DNA of 64,000 bases from Archangium sp. (lineage in GTDB: Bacteria > Myxococcota > Myxococcia > Myxococcales > Myxococcaceae): positions 1 through 64,000 of the forward strand of contig JAUYRZ010000028.1 of the NCBI GenBank assembly GCA_030695565.1, in the 5' to 3' direction. Numbering within the stretch: the stretch's first letter is position 1; every line of letters starts with the position of its first letter. Under the pieces are notes generated by a model, which worked only from the letters and a program-made list of their open reading frames with translations, had not been told where the DNA came from and searched no databases. Shown here one piece after another: positions 45,241 to 55,397 of this stretch. The position numbers were made by a program, and so were the translations under genes.

Positions 45241-48200
45241 ATGGTCATCATTCCCGGTCCGCCCGCGTTCAGCCCTGCCCGTCTCGCCAAGCGGCATGCC
45301 CGGCTGCAGCAGCAACACCCCGGTCTCACCGACGCGACGGCCGACTTCGTCCACGTGCTCGACGTGGAGCGCCCGCTGACCGAAGCCGAGCTGAGCACGG
45401 TGACGCAGCTGCTCACCTACGGTCCCCGGCAAGACCAACGAGTCATCACCGGCCAGACCTTCGTGGTGATTCCCCGACTGGGCACCCGTTCGCCCTGGTC
45501 ATCGAAGGCGACGGACATCGCCACCAACTGCGGGCTCACCGCGGTGCGGCGCATCGAACGAGGCATCGTCTGGACGCTGGCAGGTGAACTCGGCGGACCA
45601 CCCGCCCTGCACGATCGCATGACCGAATCGGTGCTCCCCGAAGTCGCGGCCGCAGCGCGGCTCTTCGAGCGTCACACGCCCCGGCCGCTCGCCACCGTGG
45701 CGGTGCTCGAACAAGGCCGAGCTGCGCTCGAGCAGGCCAACACCACCCTGGGCCTCGCGTTGGCGCCCGACGAGATCGACTACCTGGTCGACGCCTTCAC
45801 GCAGCTCGAGCGCAACCCCACCGACGTGGAGCTCATGATGTTCGCGCAGGCGAACTCCGAGCACTGCCGGCACAAGATCTTCAACGCCGACTTCGTGATC
45901 GACGGCGTGACCCAGCCCGACTCGCTCTTCAAGATGATCCGCCGCTCGACGGAAGCGAGCCCTGCCGGCGTGTTGAGCGCGTACAAAGACAACGCCTCGG
46001 TCATCGAAGGTCACCGCGCTGGCCGCTTCTTCCCGAACCCCGACGGCGGCATCTACGGAACTCAGACCGAGCCGATGCACCTGCTGATGAAGGTGGAGAC
46101 GCACAACCACCCGACCGCCGTCTCGCCCTTCGCAGGCGCCTCGACGGGCAGCGGCGGTGAGATCCGCGATGAAGGCGCGGTGGGGCGCGGCTCGAAGCCG
46201 AAGGCAGGCCTGGTGGGCTTCTCGGTCTCCAACTTGAAGCTGCCGGGTGCGGTTCGCCCGTGGGAAGTGGACCACGGCAAGCCCTCCCGCATCGCCTCGG
46301 CGCTCGACATCATGATCGACGGCCCACTCGGTGGAGCGGCCTTCAACAACGAGTTCGGCCGCCCGGCGCTGACCGGCTACTTCCGCACCTACGAGCAGGA
46401 ATTCGACGGCCAGCTGCGCGGGTACCACAAGCCGATCATGATCGCCGGTGGCCTGGGCAACGTGCGCACCGAGCACGTGCAGAAGGGCTCGATCCCCGCC
46501 GGAGCGGCGTTGGTGGTGCTCGGAGGCCCGGCGATGTTGATCGGCCTGGGCGGCGGCGCAGCGTCCTCCGTGGCGTCAGGTGCCTCGAAGGAGGATCTCG
46601 ATTTCGCCTCGGTGCAACGTGACAACGCCGAGATGGAGCGGCGCTGCCAGGAAGTGATCGACCGCTGCACCGCGCTGGGCGATCAGAACCCCATCGTCTC
46701 GATCCACGACGTGGGTGCAGGCGGCTTGTCGAACGCGCTCCCTGAGCTGGTGCACGAGAGCCGGCGTGGCGCGCGCTTCGAGCTGCGCAAGATCCCCAGT
46801 GACGAGCTCGGCATGTCGCCGCTCGAGCTCTGGTGCAACGAGAGCCAGGAGCGCTACGTGCTGGCGATCGACGCCGCTGCGCTCCCGCGTTTCGAGGCGT
46901 TCTGCAAGCGTGAGCGATGCCCCTTCGCCGTGCTCGGCCACGCGACCGACGATGGCCGGCTGCAGGTGACCGACTCACACTTCAACGTCACGCCCATCGA
47001 CGTGCCGCTCGAGGTGATGCTGGGCAAACCCCCGAAGATGCGCCGCGACGTGAAGCGGGTGCGTTCTGTCGGCCGTGCGCTCCCCGCCATCGAGGTGAAC
47101 GAAGCGATCGAACGCGTGCTGCTGCTGCCAGCGGTGGGCGACAAGTCGTTCCTGGTCACCATCGGAGATCGCTCGATCACGGGCCTGGTGGCGCGAGATC
47201 AGATGGTGGGCCGGCTGCAGGTACCGGTCGCCGACGTGGCGGTCACCATGACCAGCTACGACGTGCACACGGGTGAAGCGATGGCGATGGGTGAACGCAC
47301 GCCGCTCGCGCTGCTCAACGCCGCCGCCTCCGCGCGCATGGCGGTCGGTGAAGCGCTCACCAACCTCGCGGCCGCGAACATCGAGAAGCTGAGCGACGTG
47401 AAATTGTCCGCGAACTGGATGGCCGCCGCTGGCTCGCCCGGAGAAGACGCACGGCTCTACGAAGCGGTGAAGGCGGTCGGCGTCGAGCTCTGCCCCGCGC
47501 TGGGCATCGCGATTCCCGTGGGCAAGGACTCCATGTCGATGCGCACGGTCTGGGATGGCAAGACCCTGACCGCGCCGCTCTCGTTGATCGTCAGCGCGTT
47601 TTCCCCGGTGAGCGACGTGCGCAAGACGCTCACGCCCGAGCTGCAGCTCGACGTCGGCCCGACTTCGTTGCTGCTCTTCGACCTGGGCCAGGGCCAGAAC
47701 CGGCTCGGCGGCAGCGCGCTCGCGCAGGTGTTCAACGAAGTGGGTGAAGTGCCGCCCGACGTCGACTCACCCCAGGCACTCGCCGAGTTCTTCGCGCTCA
47801 TTCAAGCGCTCAACGCCGAGGGCAAACTGCTCGCGTACCACGACCGCTCCGACGGCGGCCTCTTCGTCACCCTCGCAGAGCTGGCGTTCGCGAGCGGCTG
47901 CGGGCTGACCATCACGCCCTCTGAGCTCGCTGCGCTCTTCTCGGAAGAGCTGGGCGCCGTGGTGCAGGTGCGCGACGCCGACGTGGCCGCGATTCTGGCC
48001 CGGGCGAAGAACGCGAGCGTGGTCGCCACGCCGCGAACCGACGATGCGATCACCGTGGCCGGGCTCACCTTCCAGCGCACCGAACTGCGTGCGCTCTGGT
48101 CGGACACCACCTGGCGCATGCACCGCCTTCGTGACGACGCGAGCTGTGCCGATGAAGAGCACGCGCTGCGCACCGACGCGAAGTTCACCGGGCTCACCAC

Positions 48201-49002
48201 CAAGCTCACCTTCGACGCTGCCGTGCGTGCGCCTGTGCGAGCGACCCGGCCCCGCGTGGCGATCCTTCGCGAGCAAGGCGTGAATGGTCAGATCGAAATG
48301 GCGCAGGCCTTCACGCGCGCGGGCTTCGAGGCCGTCGACGTGCACATGAGCGATCTGCTCGAGGGCCGCTTCGATTTGAGCTCCTTCCGCGGGCTGGCGG
48401 CGTGCGGCGGCTTCTCGTACGGCGACGTGCTCGGGGCAGGTGGCGGCTGGGCGAAGTCGGTGCTCTTCCACGCGCGCACCCGCGAGGTCTTCGAGACATT
48501 CTTCGAGCGGCCCGACACGTTCACCCTGGGCGTGTGCAACGGCTGCCAGATGATGTCGCAGCTCAAGGAGCTCATCCCGGGCGCTGCGGCCTGGCCTCGT
48601 TTCGTGCGCAACCGTTCGGAGCAGTTCGAAGCGCGCGTGGCGATGATGAAAGTCGAGTCGTCGCCTTCGCTGTTCTTCAAGGGCATGGAAGGCAGCGTGC
48701 TCCCCATCGCGGTCGCGCACGGTGAAGGCCTGGTGGAGAAGCAGGGTGACGCGCCGTTCCTGGTGGCGGGCCGGTTCGTCGACAGCCAGGGCGTGGCGAC
48801 CGAGCGGTATCCGCTCAACCCGAACGGCTCGAAGGAGGGCGTCACCGCGCTCACCACCACGGACGGGCGGGCGACCATCCTCATGCCGCACCCTGAGCGT
48901 GTGATTCGCACCGCGCAGCTCTCGTGGCATCCAAAGGCGTGGGGCGACGACAGCCCGTGGCTTCGGTTCTTTGAGAACGCGCGTACGTGGGCAGAAGGCT
49001 GA
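45241..49002 (+). CDS. purL: Phosphoribosylformylglycinamidine synthase, single-chain
   Basis: A 1253-residue cytoplasmic enzyme for the fourth step of purine synthesis: FGAR plus glutamine and ATP gives FGAM. It is the large proteobacterial form with all parts in one chain, close to the usual length of about 1295. N-terminal domain; tandem synthetase halves with [31 protein letters not shown] (in parts) and a second set at SVGKDSM-like [11 protein letters not shown]-terminal class I glutaminase with Cys1099 in [10 protein letters not shown] and His-x-Glu in PHPERV. ATG 45241 gives the best family N-terminus; in-frame starts further up are possible. It stands alone with no other pur gene near. 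Confidence 0.96.
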   Translation: MVIIPGPPAFSPARLAKRHARLQQQHPGLTDATADFVHVLDVERPLTEAELSTVTQLLTYGPRQDQRVITGQTFVVIPRLGTRSPWSSKATDIATNCGLTAVRRIERGIVWTLAGELGGPPALHDRMTESVLPEVAAAARLFERHTPRPLATVAVLEQGRAALEQANTTLGLALAPDEIDYLVDAFTQLERNPTDVELMMFAQANSEHCRHKIFNADFVIDGVTQPDSLFKMIRRSTEASPAGVLSAYKDNASVIEGHRAGRFFPNPDGGIYGTQTEPMHLLMKVETHNHPTAVSPFAGASTGSGGEIRDEGAVGRGSKPKAGLVGFSVSNLKLPGAVRPWEVDHGKPSRIASALDIMIDGPLGGAAFNNEFGRPALTGYFRTYEQEFDGQLRGYHKPIMIAGGLGNVRTEHVQKGSIPAGAALVVLGGPAMLIGLGGGAASSVASGASKEDLDFASVQRDNAEMERRCQEVIDRCTALGDQNPIVSIHDVGAGGLSNALPELVHESRRGARFELRKIPSDELGMSPLELWCNESQERYVLAIDAAALPRFEAFCKRERCPFAVLGHATDDGRLQVTDSHFNVTPIDVPLEVMLGKPPKMRRDVKRVRSVGRALPAIEVNEAIERVLLLPAVGDKSFLVTIGDRSITGLVARDQMVGRLQVPVADVAVTMTSYDVHTGEAMAMGERTPLALLNAAASARMAVGEALTNLAAANIEKLSDVKLSANWMAAAGSPGEDARLYEAVKAVGVELCPALGIAIPVGKDSMSMRTVWDGKTLTAPLSLIVSAFSPVSDVRKTLTPELQLDVGPTSLLLFDLGQGQNRLGGSALAQVFNEVGEVPPDVDSPQALAEFFALIQALNAEGKLLAYHDRSDGGLFVTLAELAFASGCGLTITPSELAALFSEELGAVVQVRDADVAAILARAKNASVVATPRTDDAITVAGLTFQRTELRALWSDTTWRMHRLRDDASCADEEHALRTDAKFTGLTTKLTFDAAVRAPVRATRPRVAILREQGVNGQIEMAQAFTRAGFEAVDVHMSDLLEGRFDLSSFRGLAACGGFSYGDVLGAGGGWAKSVLFHARTREVFETFFERPDTFTLGVCNGCQMMSQLKELIPGAAAWPRFVRNRSEQFEARVAMMKVESSPSLFFKGMEGSVLPIAVAHGEGLVEKQGDAPFLVAGRFVDSQGVATERYPLNPNGSKEGVTALTTTDGRATILMPHPERVIRTAQLSWHPKAWGDDSPWLRFFENARTWAEG

Positions 49003-49020
49003 GTGCAGAAGCCGAGAAAA

Positions 49021-49056
49021 CCCTCACCCCAACCCTCTCCCCCGCGGGGAGAGGGA
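49021..49056. repeat. Dispersed palindrome family A, between purL and the WGR gene
   Basis: The 36-bp copy begins CCCTCACCCCAACCCTCTCC and ends GCGGGGAGAGGGA. The inner arms CTCTCCCC and GGGGAGAG pair around a short loop. It lies 19 bp after the purL stop, where such repeats commonly protect or end transcripts. Compared with the 16177 and 28728 copies the loop is changed while the arms are kept. Confidence 0.8.
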
Positions 49057-49080
49057 GAGCAGTGAGGTAGGGTCCTTGCC

Positions 49081-50277
49081 GTGAGGTACGTCGCGCCCGA
49101 TGGAGGCTTCTGGGAGGTCACGCTCGTCGGCAAGGTCGTGCACGCGCGTTGGGGCAAGGGCAGCTCGGTCAAGACGCGTACTGCGCCGTTCAACAGCGTG
49201 GCGCTGGCCAAACACGAGCTCGCCGCGCTGGTGAAGAAGGTGAGCGCGCTGGGCTATCTGCCCGAAGAAAGGCCCACCACCATCGCCGACGTGCTGCGCG
49301 CGCACCCGGAAGACGACTCACCGCTCATCGTCTACGGCGACGAGCTGTTGTCTCAAGGCGATCTCCGCGGAGAAGTCGCCGCGCTGGTGAACCGCGGCAA
49401 GAAGGGTGAGCTCGGCCGCTTCCTGCTCGCCAACGCCCCCGCACTCTTCGGCGGTGCGGAGAACGACGTGCACCAGGGCCATGCAGGTGACCTCGTCTGG
49501 GCCCCCGGCTTCGTGAAAGAGGCGACGCTCTTCGCGCCCGACACCAGCGACGCGAACGAGCTGGTCGCGGTGACCAGGCGTTTCCTCACCGCACCCGTGG
49601 CCGAGTTCGTGCGCGAGCTGAACTTCGGCCTCTCCTGGGAAAACTGGGGCGACGCGGCGATGCAGGTGACGCGCGCGAAGCACCCCGAGCTGATCACCGC
49701 GCTGCGTTTCAACGCCTTCGATCCGCACGAGTTCGCGTTGGCCGACATCGACGCGGGTGACTTCAGCGAGGTCTGGGCGAGGCTGCCCGAGCTGCGCGAG
49801 TTCAGGGCCTGTGCGGGCGTGCTGGAGCCAGGTGAGCTGGTGCTCCCCGAGCTGCGCACCTTCTCTCGATTGGGCGGCTTCACCAGCCGCGAGGTGCGAG
49901 CCCTCACGCGCGCGAAGTGGCCGAAGCTGGAGCGGCTCGAGCTCGGCTTCGGCGACGAGGATCCCACCCTGTTGCTCGCGTGGTTCTTCACCAAGCCCCA
50001 GACCTTCACGCACCTGGCCCTGCGAGGGCTCGAGCTCTCCGCGGAGCTGGTGGAGGGCCTGCTCGACTCAGACCTGCTCAAGCAACTGCACACGCTCGAT
50101 CTCTCCGACGTGGTGCTCGACGACGACGCGGCCGAGCTGCTGCAAGACGGCGCGGAGGAGATGGCCCACCTCGCGAAGATCGCCAGCCCCTGGTTCATGG
50201 ACGAGCTGGGCGAGCCCACCACCCCGGTGCTCGATGATCTCGACAACCTGGTGGAGGACGCGTTCGAGGCTGGGTGA
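49081..50277 (+). CDS. WGR-domain protein with TIGR02996-like segment and Leu-rich repeats
   Basis: A 398-residue cytoplasmic protein with a GTG start at 49081. Residues 1-60 are a WGR domain (FWEVTLVGKVVHARWGKGSS; the signature Trp-Gly is present), a nucleic-acid-binding unit also found in PARPs. Residues 65-100 resemble the TIGR02996 repeat-companion segment (VLRAHPEDDSPLIVYGDELLSQGD). The rest contains irregular leucine-rich repeats (LREFRACAGVLEPGELVLPELRTF). Such proteins are abundant in myxobacteria and planctomycetes; role unknown. Confidence 0.75.
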   Translation: MRYVAPDGGFWEVTLVGKVVHARWGKGSSVKTRTAPFNSVALAKHELAALVKKVSALGYLPEERPTTIADVLRAHPEDDSPLIVYGDELLSQGDLRGEVAALVNRGKKGELGRFLLANAPALFGGAENDVHQGHAGDLVWAPGFVKEATLFAPDTSDANELVAVTRRFLTAPVAEFVRELNFGLSWENWGDAAMQVTRAKHPELITALRFNAFDPHEFALADIDAGDFSEVWARLPELREFRACAGVLEPGELVLPELRTFSRLGGFTSREVRALTRAKWPKLERLELGFGDEDPTLLLAWFFTKPQTFTHLALRGLELSAELVEGLLDSDLLKQLHTLDLSDVVLDDDAAELLQDGAEEMAHLAKIASPWFMDELGEPTTPVLDDLDNLVEDAFEAG

Positions 50278-50345
50278 GCCGCCACCCCGCCACGAGTCTG
50301 CTTCGCCTCATTGCGCGAATTGCCTGAGGCGATGACGCTTCACTC

Positions 50346-50588
50346 ATGATGATCAGCGGCCTGCAGGGAATCCAACGCGCCGAGCGTCAGTTCGAGCGCT
50401 CAGCGCAGCGGGTGGCGGAGGCGACGTCGGACTCGGTGACCATCTCGCCGGAAGCGCGCAGCGGTGGAGCGCCGGACCTCGTGGAGGAGACGGTCTCGAC
50501 CATCAAGGCCGTGGCCGCCTACCGGGCGAACCTCAAAGTGCTCCAGACCGACCAGGAGAACTTCGCCACGCTCAACCAGCTCAAGTGA
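50346..50588 (+). CDS. Miniature flagellar-rod-like protein
   Basis: An 80-residue helical protein. The N-terminus (MISGLQGIQRAERQFERSAQ) resembles the first helix of flagellar rod and hook proteins (SGLQAxxxRLDVxANN), and the C-terminus (DLVEETVSTIKAVAAYRANL, KVLQTDQENFATLNQLK) matches their final helix (DLAEEMVxMIxAQRAYxANxKVI). The variable centre of a rod protein is missing. No flagellar gene is nearby. Similar short rod-like proteins are known in some bacteria. Function unknown. Confidence 0.55.
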   Translation: MMISGLQGIQRAERQFERSAQRVAEATSDSVTISPEARSGGAPDLVEETVSTIKAVAAYRANLKVLQTDQENFATLNQLK

Positions 50589-50607
50589 CCGACTGACGCC
50601 ACGTCAT

Positions 50608-52107
50608 TCACTCCTTCACCACCGCCTCGATGCAGCCGAACGCGCGCTCGAGGTGCCCCTCGGAGTCCTGCTCCAGCGTCAGCGGCAGACCATATCTGCG
50701 GCACAACCACCGCGTGTACGTCACCGCGAAAAATTCGTGCTCGTTGCTCAATTGATATTGATCGAACGCGAACTCGGCTGACTTCGCGGTCCGCCACGCC
50801 GAGTGAATCTTCTGCTGCAGCGACTCGGGCAACACCTGGTGCACGAGGTGCGCGAACTCGTGAGCGAGCGTCCACCCCAGCTCCGAGGTGTCGAAGAGTT
50901 CTTCCACCCGAACACAGGCCAGGCCGTCACCCGCGAGGCCACCCAGGCCATCCCAGGCGCGGTGATCCCTCGCTTCCACCTGGCCCTTGAGCGCCTCGAA
51001 GTCGGGCAGGTCGGTCACGCGAACGTCGAGCGGGAGCACGCGCAACCGGCTGCCCTCGAGCGCCGGAAACCACCGGGCGAGCGGCCTGAGGCTGGCTTGC
51101 GCCACGCGCAGCTCGAGCATGGTGAGCTGCTCGAGGTCCGGCAGCACCGACGACAAACCCTTCACCTCGACGAGATCGGGCAGGGAACGGACCCGGGCGA
51201 TCGCGCGCGCCTCCATCAACGAGCGGGCTGCACCCAATCCCGCCACCAGCGCGAAGTGCCGCGGCGCGACGTCGCGGCCCCGCTCGAACAACCCCGCTGC
51301 TTCCTCCAGTTCGCCCAGTCGCAACTTGGCCGAGCCGACCAACATGAGCCCGCCGGCATTCTTCTTCTCTGCCGCGAGCCGGTGGTCGCCTTCGCGAAGC
51401 TCCTGCGGCGCGGAGACCAGCGCGAGCCGGGTCGCCAGCACCGGGCTGTCTTTCATCAACGCCTTCGCGAGCAGCAGGTGATTGGCTCCAGAGAAAGGAT
51501 CGAGCTCTCCGCGCATCATCAAGTCGACCGTCACGGCCTCAGCGCCTTCGAGGTGACTGAGCACCAGCTGGTGGGCGCTCAAGAGAAAAGCGTACTCCGG
51601 CGTGCCGCGCTGCTGCTTGAGCGCCCCGAAGCCGGCCTCGACCAGGTGCCAGGCCCGCTCCCACGCTTCCACTTGACTGAGCGCCTCGATGCCCGCTGCC
51701 AGCACCGGCCAGCTGCGCGACGAAAGCCCCGCGCGTTCCAGCAGTGAATGGGCCGCCTCGTGCTGGCCTCGTTCGAGCAACGTCGCAGAGAGCTGCAACA
51801 CCCGCGCTTCCGCAGGCAGGACACGCGCGTTCGCTTCGGCCAGCAGGCGGTCGAGCTCGGGATCCGCGGGCGTGGCGTTCAACAACGCGTCGAAGGTGGA
51901 GCCACGATGCCCCAGCAGCGCCTGGCTGAGCTCCAGCCGGCCGGAGTCGAGCAGCCCCTCCGCCAGCTCATGCCGCAAGGCCGGATCGGTGCCGATGACC
52001 GCGCGTGCCCCTTCGACGTCGCCCGCATCGAGCAGGGCCTTCGCCTTGCGCCGCCGTTGCCACCGCTGCAGACCGTCGAAGAAGCCCACTTGAAGACTTT
52101 CTTGCAC
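50608..52107 (-). CDS. TPR-rich protein with C-terminal zincin metallopeptidase domain
   Basis: A 499-residue cytoplasmic protein. Residues 1 to about 350 are helical repeats of TPR type (ARVLQLSATLLERGQHEAAHSLLERAG, in parts). The C-terminal part carries the zinc motif HEFAH in TLAHEFAHLVHQ, with a downstream NEHEFFAVTYT Glu that would be the third ligand (gluzincin pattern). No signal peptide. It is convergent with the mini rod-like gene. The substrate is unknown. Confidence 0.7.
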   Translation of the reverse strand: MQESLQVGFFDGLQRWQRRRKAKALLDAGDVEGARAVIGTDPALRHELAEGLLDSGRLELSQALLGHRGSTFDALLNATPADPELDRLLAEANARVLPAEARVLQLSATLLERGQHEAAHSLLERAGLSSRSWPVLAAGIEALSQVEAWERAWHLVEAGFGALKQQRGTPEYAFLLSAHQLVLSHLEGAEAVTVDLMMRGELDPFSGANHLLLAKALMKDSPVLATRLALVSAPQELREGDHRLAAEKKNAGGLMLVGSAKLRLGELEEAAGLFERGRDVAPRHFALVAGLGAARSLMEARAIARVRSLPDLVEVKGLSSVLPDLEQLTMLELRVAQASLRPLARWFPALEGSRLRVLPLDVRVTDLPDFEALKGQVEARDHRAWDGLGGLAGDGLACVRVEELFDTSELGWTLAHEFAHLVHQVLPESLQQKIHSAWRTAKSAEFAFDQYQLSNEHEFFAVTYTRWLCRRYGLPLTLEQDSEGHLERAFGCIEAVVKE

Positions 52108-52166
52108 ACCCGGGCGGCCGCGCGGGTCCCGCCGTGGTCACTTCCACCACTTCCCAAGGACTTTCC

Positions 52167-52529
52167 ATGATCCGCTCGTTCCTGAAGGCCGCCGCGCTCG
52201 TCACCCTCGTCGCCTCGCCCGCCATCGCTGCCGACTACAAGTGCAACAGCGGCCGCGTCGAGAAGGGCGGCAGCACCAAGTACAACTACAAGGAGTCTTC
52301 GAGCGAGATCGTCATCGAGAAGGGCGGCTCGACCAAGGGCAAGGCCGTCAAGCGCGGCTCGAAGTGGTACGTCGAAGTGGGGGGCAGCACCCAGGCCACC
52401 ATCGAGAACGGGAAGATCGAGAAGGGCGGCTCGAGCTGGGCGACGGCCAGCGACGCGCAGCGCACCTGGGACTGCCCTGCCGACGTGGCGGCCACCCTGT
52501 GGGTCCTGGCGGAGAAGGGCCAGCTCTAA
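52167..52529 (+). CDS. Secreted protein with EKGGS repeats
   Basis: A 120-residue protein with a Sec signal peptide (LKAAALVTLVASPAIAA, cleavage near residue 22). The mature part contains four repeats of the type (V/I)EKGGS(T/S): residues 31-37, 50-56, 69-75 (VEVGGST) and 84-90, spaced 15-19 residues apart, suggesting a small beta-solenoid or beta-sandwich. Two Cys (26 and 103) may form a disulfide. ATG 52167 has CAAGGA upstream. Not assigned to a named family. Confidence 0.65.
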   Translation: MIRSFLKAAALVTLVASPAIAADYKCNSGRVEKGGSTKYNYKESSSEIVIEKGGSTKGKAVKRGSKWYVEVGGSTQATIENGKIEKGGSSWATASDAQRTWDCPADVAATLWVLAEKGQL

Positions 52530-52625
52530 GCCATTTGGTCATGAGGCCGTCGTCTTCGGCCTCACCAGGCTTTTGTTTTCACGCGTTGAGACGGGGCCTG
52601 CGCCGGTGTAGGAGCGGCGCTCCCC

Positions 52626-53630
52626 GTGAAGTCTCTCGCCCCGGTCGCCATCGCCATCGCGGTGCTCGCGTTGCTTCAGGTCCTCACGGCCAGCAGCGAG
52701 TACTTCGTCTACCTCTCGCTCCTGGTGGGCGTGAACGTGGTGTTGGCGGTCAGCCTGAACGTCATCAACGGCATGACGGGGCAATTCAGCATCGGGCACG
52801 CGGGCTTCATGGCGGTGGGCGCGTTCGCCTCGGCGCTGCTGTCCCAGGTGCTCAATCAGTACCGCCTGGGGTTCCTGCCGGAGCCCGTGGAGCACCAGCT
52901 CTTCTTCTTCATTTCCCTGGTGGTGGGGGGCGCTGCGGCAGGGATGTGCGGCTTCATCGTGGGCCTGCCCAGCTTGCGGCTGCGCGGTGACTACCTGGCC
53001 ATCGTCACGCTGGGCTTCGGGGAAATCATCCTGGTGGTGGTGCGCAACACGCCGACGTTCGGTGGCGCGTTGGGCCTCTCGGGGACCCCGCAGTACACCA
53101 GCTTCTTTTCGGTGTGGTTCGCCGTCTTCATCGTGGTGCTCTTCGCGCGCCGGCTGCTGGCTTCCCCGCACGGTCGCAACCTGGTCGCCATTCGCGAAGA
53201 CGAAGTGGCGGCCGAGGCGATGGGCGTGGACACCACCGGCTACAAGGTGCGCGCGTTCGTGGTCTCCAGCTTCTTCGCCGGCGTGGCGGGCGGTCTGTTC
53301 GCGCACTTCCAGAGCATCATCACCCCGGGTGACAGCTTCAGCTTCGTGAAGTCGATGGAGATCGTGGTGATGATCGTCGCCGGCGGCCTGGGCAGCACCA
53401 CGGGCGCGGTGGTGGCGGCGGTGGTGCTCACCCTGCTCCCCGAGGCGATGCGCGCGGTGTTCATTCAGATCGGCGGCGGCAACGTCGCGCTGGCCCAGAG
53501 CATCGATCAGCTGCGCAAGCCCATCTTCGGGGTGTTGCTGGTGGTGATGATGCTCACCCGGCCGCAAGGCATCTTCGGCACGCACGAGGCGTGGGACCTG
53601 TTCAAACGCAAGAAGGGCGCGCGCGCGTGA
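52626..53630 (+). CDS. livM: Branched-chain amino acid ABC transporter permease LivM
   Basis: A 334-residue inner-membrane permease of the LivM family: NVINGMTGQFSIGHAGFMAVGA, GFIVGLPSLRLRGDYLAIVTLGFGE (in parts), REDEVAAEAMGVDTTGYKVRAFV and VAGGLGSTTGAVVAA are typical. It pairs with LivH. GTG start at 52626. It overlaps livG by 4 bp (GTGA) and leads the livM-livG-livF operon. The 96 bp upstream holds no gene. Confidence 0.93.
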   Translation: MKSLAPVAIAIAVLALLQVLTASSEYFVYLSLLVGVNVVLAVSLNVINGMTGQFSIGHAGFMAVGAFASALLSQVLNQYRLGFLPEPVEHQLFFFISLVVGGAAAGMCGFIVGLPSLRLRGDYLAIVTLGFGEIILVVVRNTPTFGGALGLSGTPQYTSFFSVWFAVFIVVLFARRLLASPHGRNLVAIREDEVAAEAMGVDTTGYKVRAFVVSSFFAGVAGGLFAHFQSIITPGDSFSFVKSMEIVVMIVAGGLGSTTGAVVAAVVLTLLPEAMRAVFIQIGGGNVALAQSIDQLRKPIFGVLLVVMMLTRPQGIFGTHEAWDLFKRKKGARA

Positions 53631-54499
53631 GCGACGCACTGCTGCACGCGAAGAAGGTGTCGATTCGGTTCGGTGGCCTCAAGGCGCTCTCCGAGTTCGA
53701 TCTGGAGATCCGCAAAGGCGACCTCAAGGGGCTCATCGGGCCCAATGGCGCGGGCAAGACCACCGCGTTCAACGTGCTCACCGGCGTGTATTTGCCGACC
53801 GAAGGCGAAGTGTTCGTCTGCGGCGAGAAGGTCAATGGCCGCAGGCCGCACCAGATCAACCGCCTGGGGCTCGCGCGTACGTTTCAGAACATCCGGCTCT
53901 TCAAGGAGCTGACGGTGCTCGACAACGTGCGCATCGCGGTGCTGGCCGAGCGCACACCGCTGTTCGATCGCACCCGCGTGGAGTCGCTGAAACGTGGTCC
54001 GTATCCGGGCCGCACCGTCGGCTCCGTGCTGGACGCGCTCGACAACTACCGCGACTGGTGGCGGGCGTTGCTGCGCACTCCGGGGTTTCTACGGGAAGAA
54101 GAAGGCATCGAGAAGCGCGCGAAGGAGCTGCTCGAGGTGATGGGCCTCAGTCACCGGGTCGACGAGCTCGCCCGCAACCTTCCGTACGGTGAACAGCGCC
54201 GGTTGGAGATCGCGCGTGCGTTGGGCACCCGGCCGAAGGTGTTGCTGCTCGACGAGCCCGCGGCGGGCATGAACACGCGCGAGAAGGCGGATCTGATGGT
54301 GTTGATCCGCGAGCTGCGCAGCCGCTTCGAGCTGGGCATTCTGGTCATCGAGCACGACATGAAGCTGGTGATGGGCATCTGCGAACACCTCACCGTGCTC
54401 GATCACGGAGAGACCATCGCGCGGGGTGAGCCGGCGGCGGTGCGTACGGACCCCAAGGTGGTCGAGGCGTATCTCGGGGAGGCGCCTGCTCATGTCTGA
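53627..54499 (+). CDS. livG: Branched-chain amino acid ABC transporter ATP-binding protein LivG
   Basis: A 290-residue ABC ATPase of the LivG type. Walker A GPNGAGKTT, LARTFQNIRLFKELTV (family-specific Q-loop region), signature-like NLPYGEQRRLEIARAL, Walker B LLLDEPAAGMN and H-loop IEHDMKLVMG. The signature reads PYGEQ rather than LSGGQ, which is usual for LivG. GTG 53627 overlaps livM; the stop overlaps livF by 8 bp. Confidence 0.94.
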   Translation: MSDALLHAKKVSIRFGGLKALSEFDLEIRKGDLKGLIGPNGAGKTTAFNVLTGVYLPTEGEVFVCGEKVNGRRPHQINRLGLARTFQNIRLFKELTVLDNVRIAVLAERTPLFDRTRVESLKRGPYPGRTVGSVLDALDNYRDWWRALLRTPGFLREEEGIEKRAKELLEVMGLSHRVDELARNLPYGEQRRLEIARALGTRPKVLLLDEPAAGMNTREKADLMVLIRELRSRFELGILVIEHDMKLVMGICEHLTVLDHGETIARGEPAAVRTDPKVVEAYLGEAPAHV

Positions 54500-55241
54500 A
54501 CCGCGCCGCCTGGGTGAACGTGCGCCGTCGGAGAAGCTGCTCGACGTGAAGGCGCTCGAGGTCGGCTACGGCGCGATCAAGGCGCTCAAGGGCATCGCGT
54601 TGTCGGTGGGGAAGGGCGAGGCCGTCGCGCTCATCGGCGCGAACGGCGCGGGCAAGACGAGCACTTTGCGCGCGATCTCGGGGATGCTCAAGCCGCAGGC
54701 CGGGGTGATCACCTTGCGCGGGGAAAACATCACCGGGCTCAAGTCGCACCAGATGGTGCCGCGTGGAATGGCGCATGCCCCTGAAGGGCGCGGCGTATTC
54801 CCGAACCTGACGGTGCAGGAGAACCTGGATCTCGGCGCGTACCTGCGACGTGACGCTGCGGGCATCGCGGACGACCTGAAGAAGTGTTTCGGCTACTTCC
54901 CGATTCTGAACGAGCGGAAGGCACAGCTGGCGGGCACGTTGTCGGGTGGTGAGCAGCAGATGCTCGCCATCTCGCGCGCGTTGATGTCGCGGCCGACGTT
55001 GTTGCTGCTCGATGAGCCGTCGCTGGGGCTGGCGCCGCAGGTGACGCAGACGATCTTCCGCATTCTTCGCGACGTGAACGCGGGCGGCATGTCGATTCTG
55101 CTGGTGGAACAGAACGCGCATCTCGCGCTGGGTCTCGCGCAGTGGGCGTACGTGCTGGAGACGGGTGAAGTGGCGATGGAGGGGACCGGTCAGGCCCTGC
55201 TCGCCAGCGAAGACATCCGGAAGGCCTACCTCGGCGAGTAA
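54492..55241 (+). CDS. livF: Branched-chain amino acid ABC transporter ATP-binding protein LivF
   Basis: A 249-residue ABC ATPase of the LivF type. Walker A GANGAGKTS, PEGRGVFPNLTVQENL (LivF-specific), signature LSGGEQQMLAISRAL, Walker B LLLLDEPSLGLAP and H-loop LVEQNAHLAL. It works with LivG to power LivH-LivM. ATG 54492 lies in an overlap with livG; an upstream frame start would give an unusual N-terminus. Confidence 0.94.
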   Translation: MSEPRRLGERAPSEKLLDVKALEVGYGAIKALKGIALSVGKGEAVALIGANGAGKTSTLRAISGMLKPQAGVITLRGENITGLKSHQMVPRGMAHAPEGRGVFPNLTVQENLDLGAYLRRDAAGIADDLKKCFGYFPILNERKAQLAGTLSGGEQQMLAISRALMSRPTLLLLDEPSLGLAPQVTQTIFRILRDVNAGGMSILLVEQNAHLALGLAQWAYVLETGEVAMEGTGQALLASEDIRKAYLGE

Positions 55242-55250
55242 GGGGAGAAG

Positions 55251-55279
55251 CAACCGTTCCTCCCGAGGGGAGTCGAGGG
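55251..55279 (-). repeat. Dispersed palindrome family B, after livF
   Basis: Read on the minus strand the copy begins CCCTCGACTCCCCTCGGG and continues AGGAACGGTTG. It matches the copy at 63427-63458 at 26 of 29 aligned positions. It lies 10 bp after the livF stop. The remaining part of the 156-bp gap to the Uma2 gene holds two adjacent AGCGCGCT octamers (55354-55371) and no gene. Confidence 0.65.
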
Positions 55280-55397
55280 TTCGAGCGGGTCATTCGAAGA
55301 CATCACCACGCGGTAGAACAGGCCCGCGCGCTGGCCCCACCGCTTTGTCCATGGAGCGCGCTGAGCGCGCTTCGTGGGCATGGTTTAGACTCGGGTC

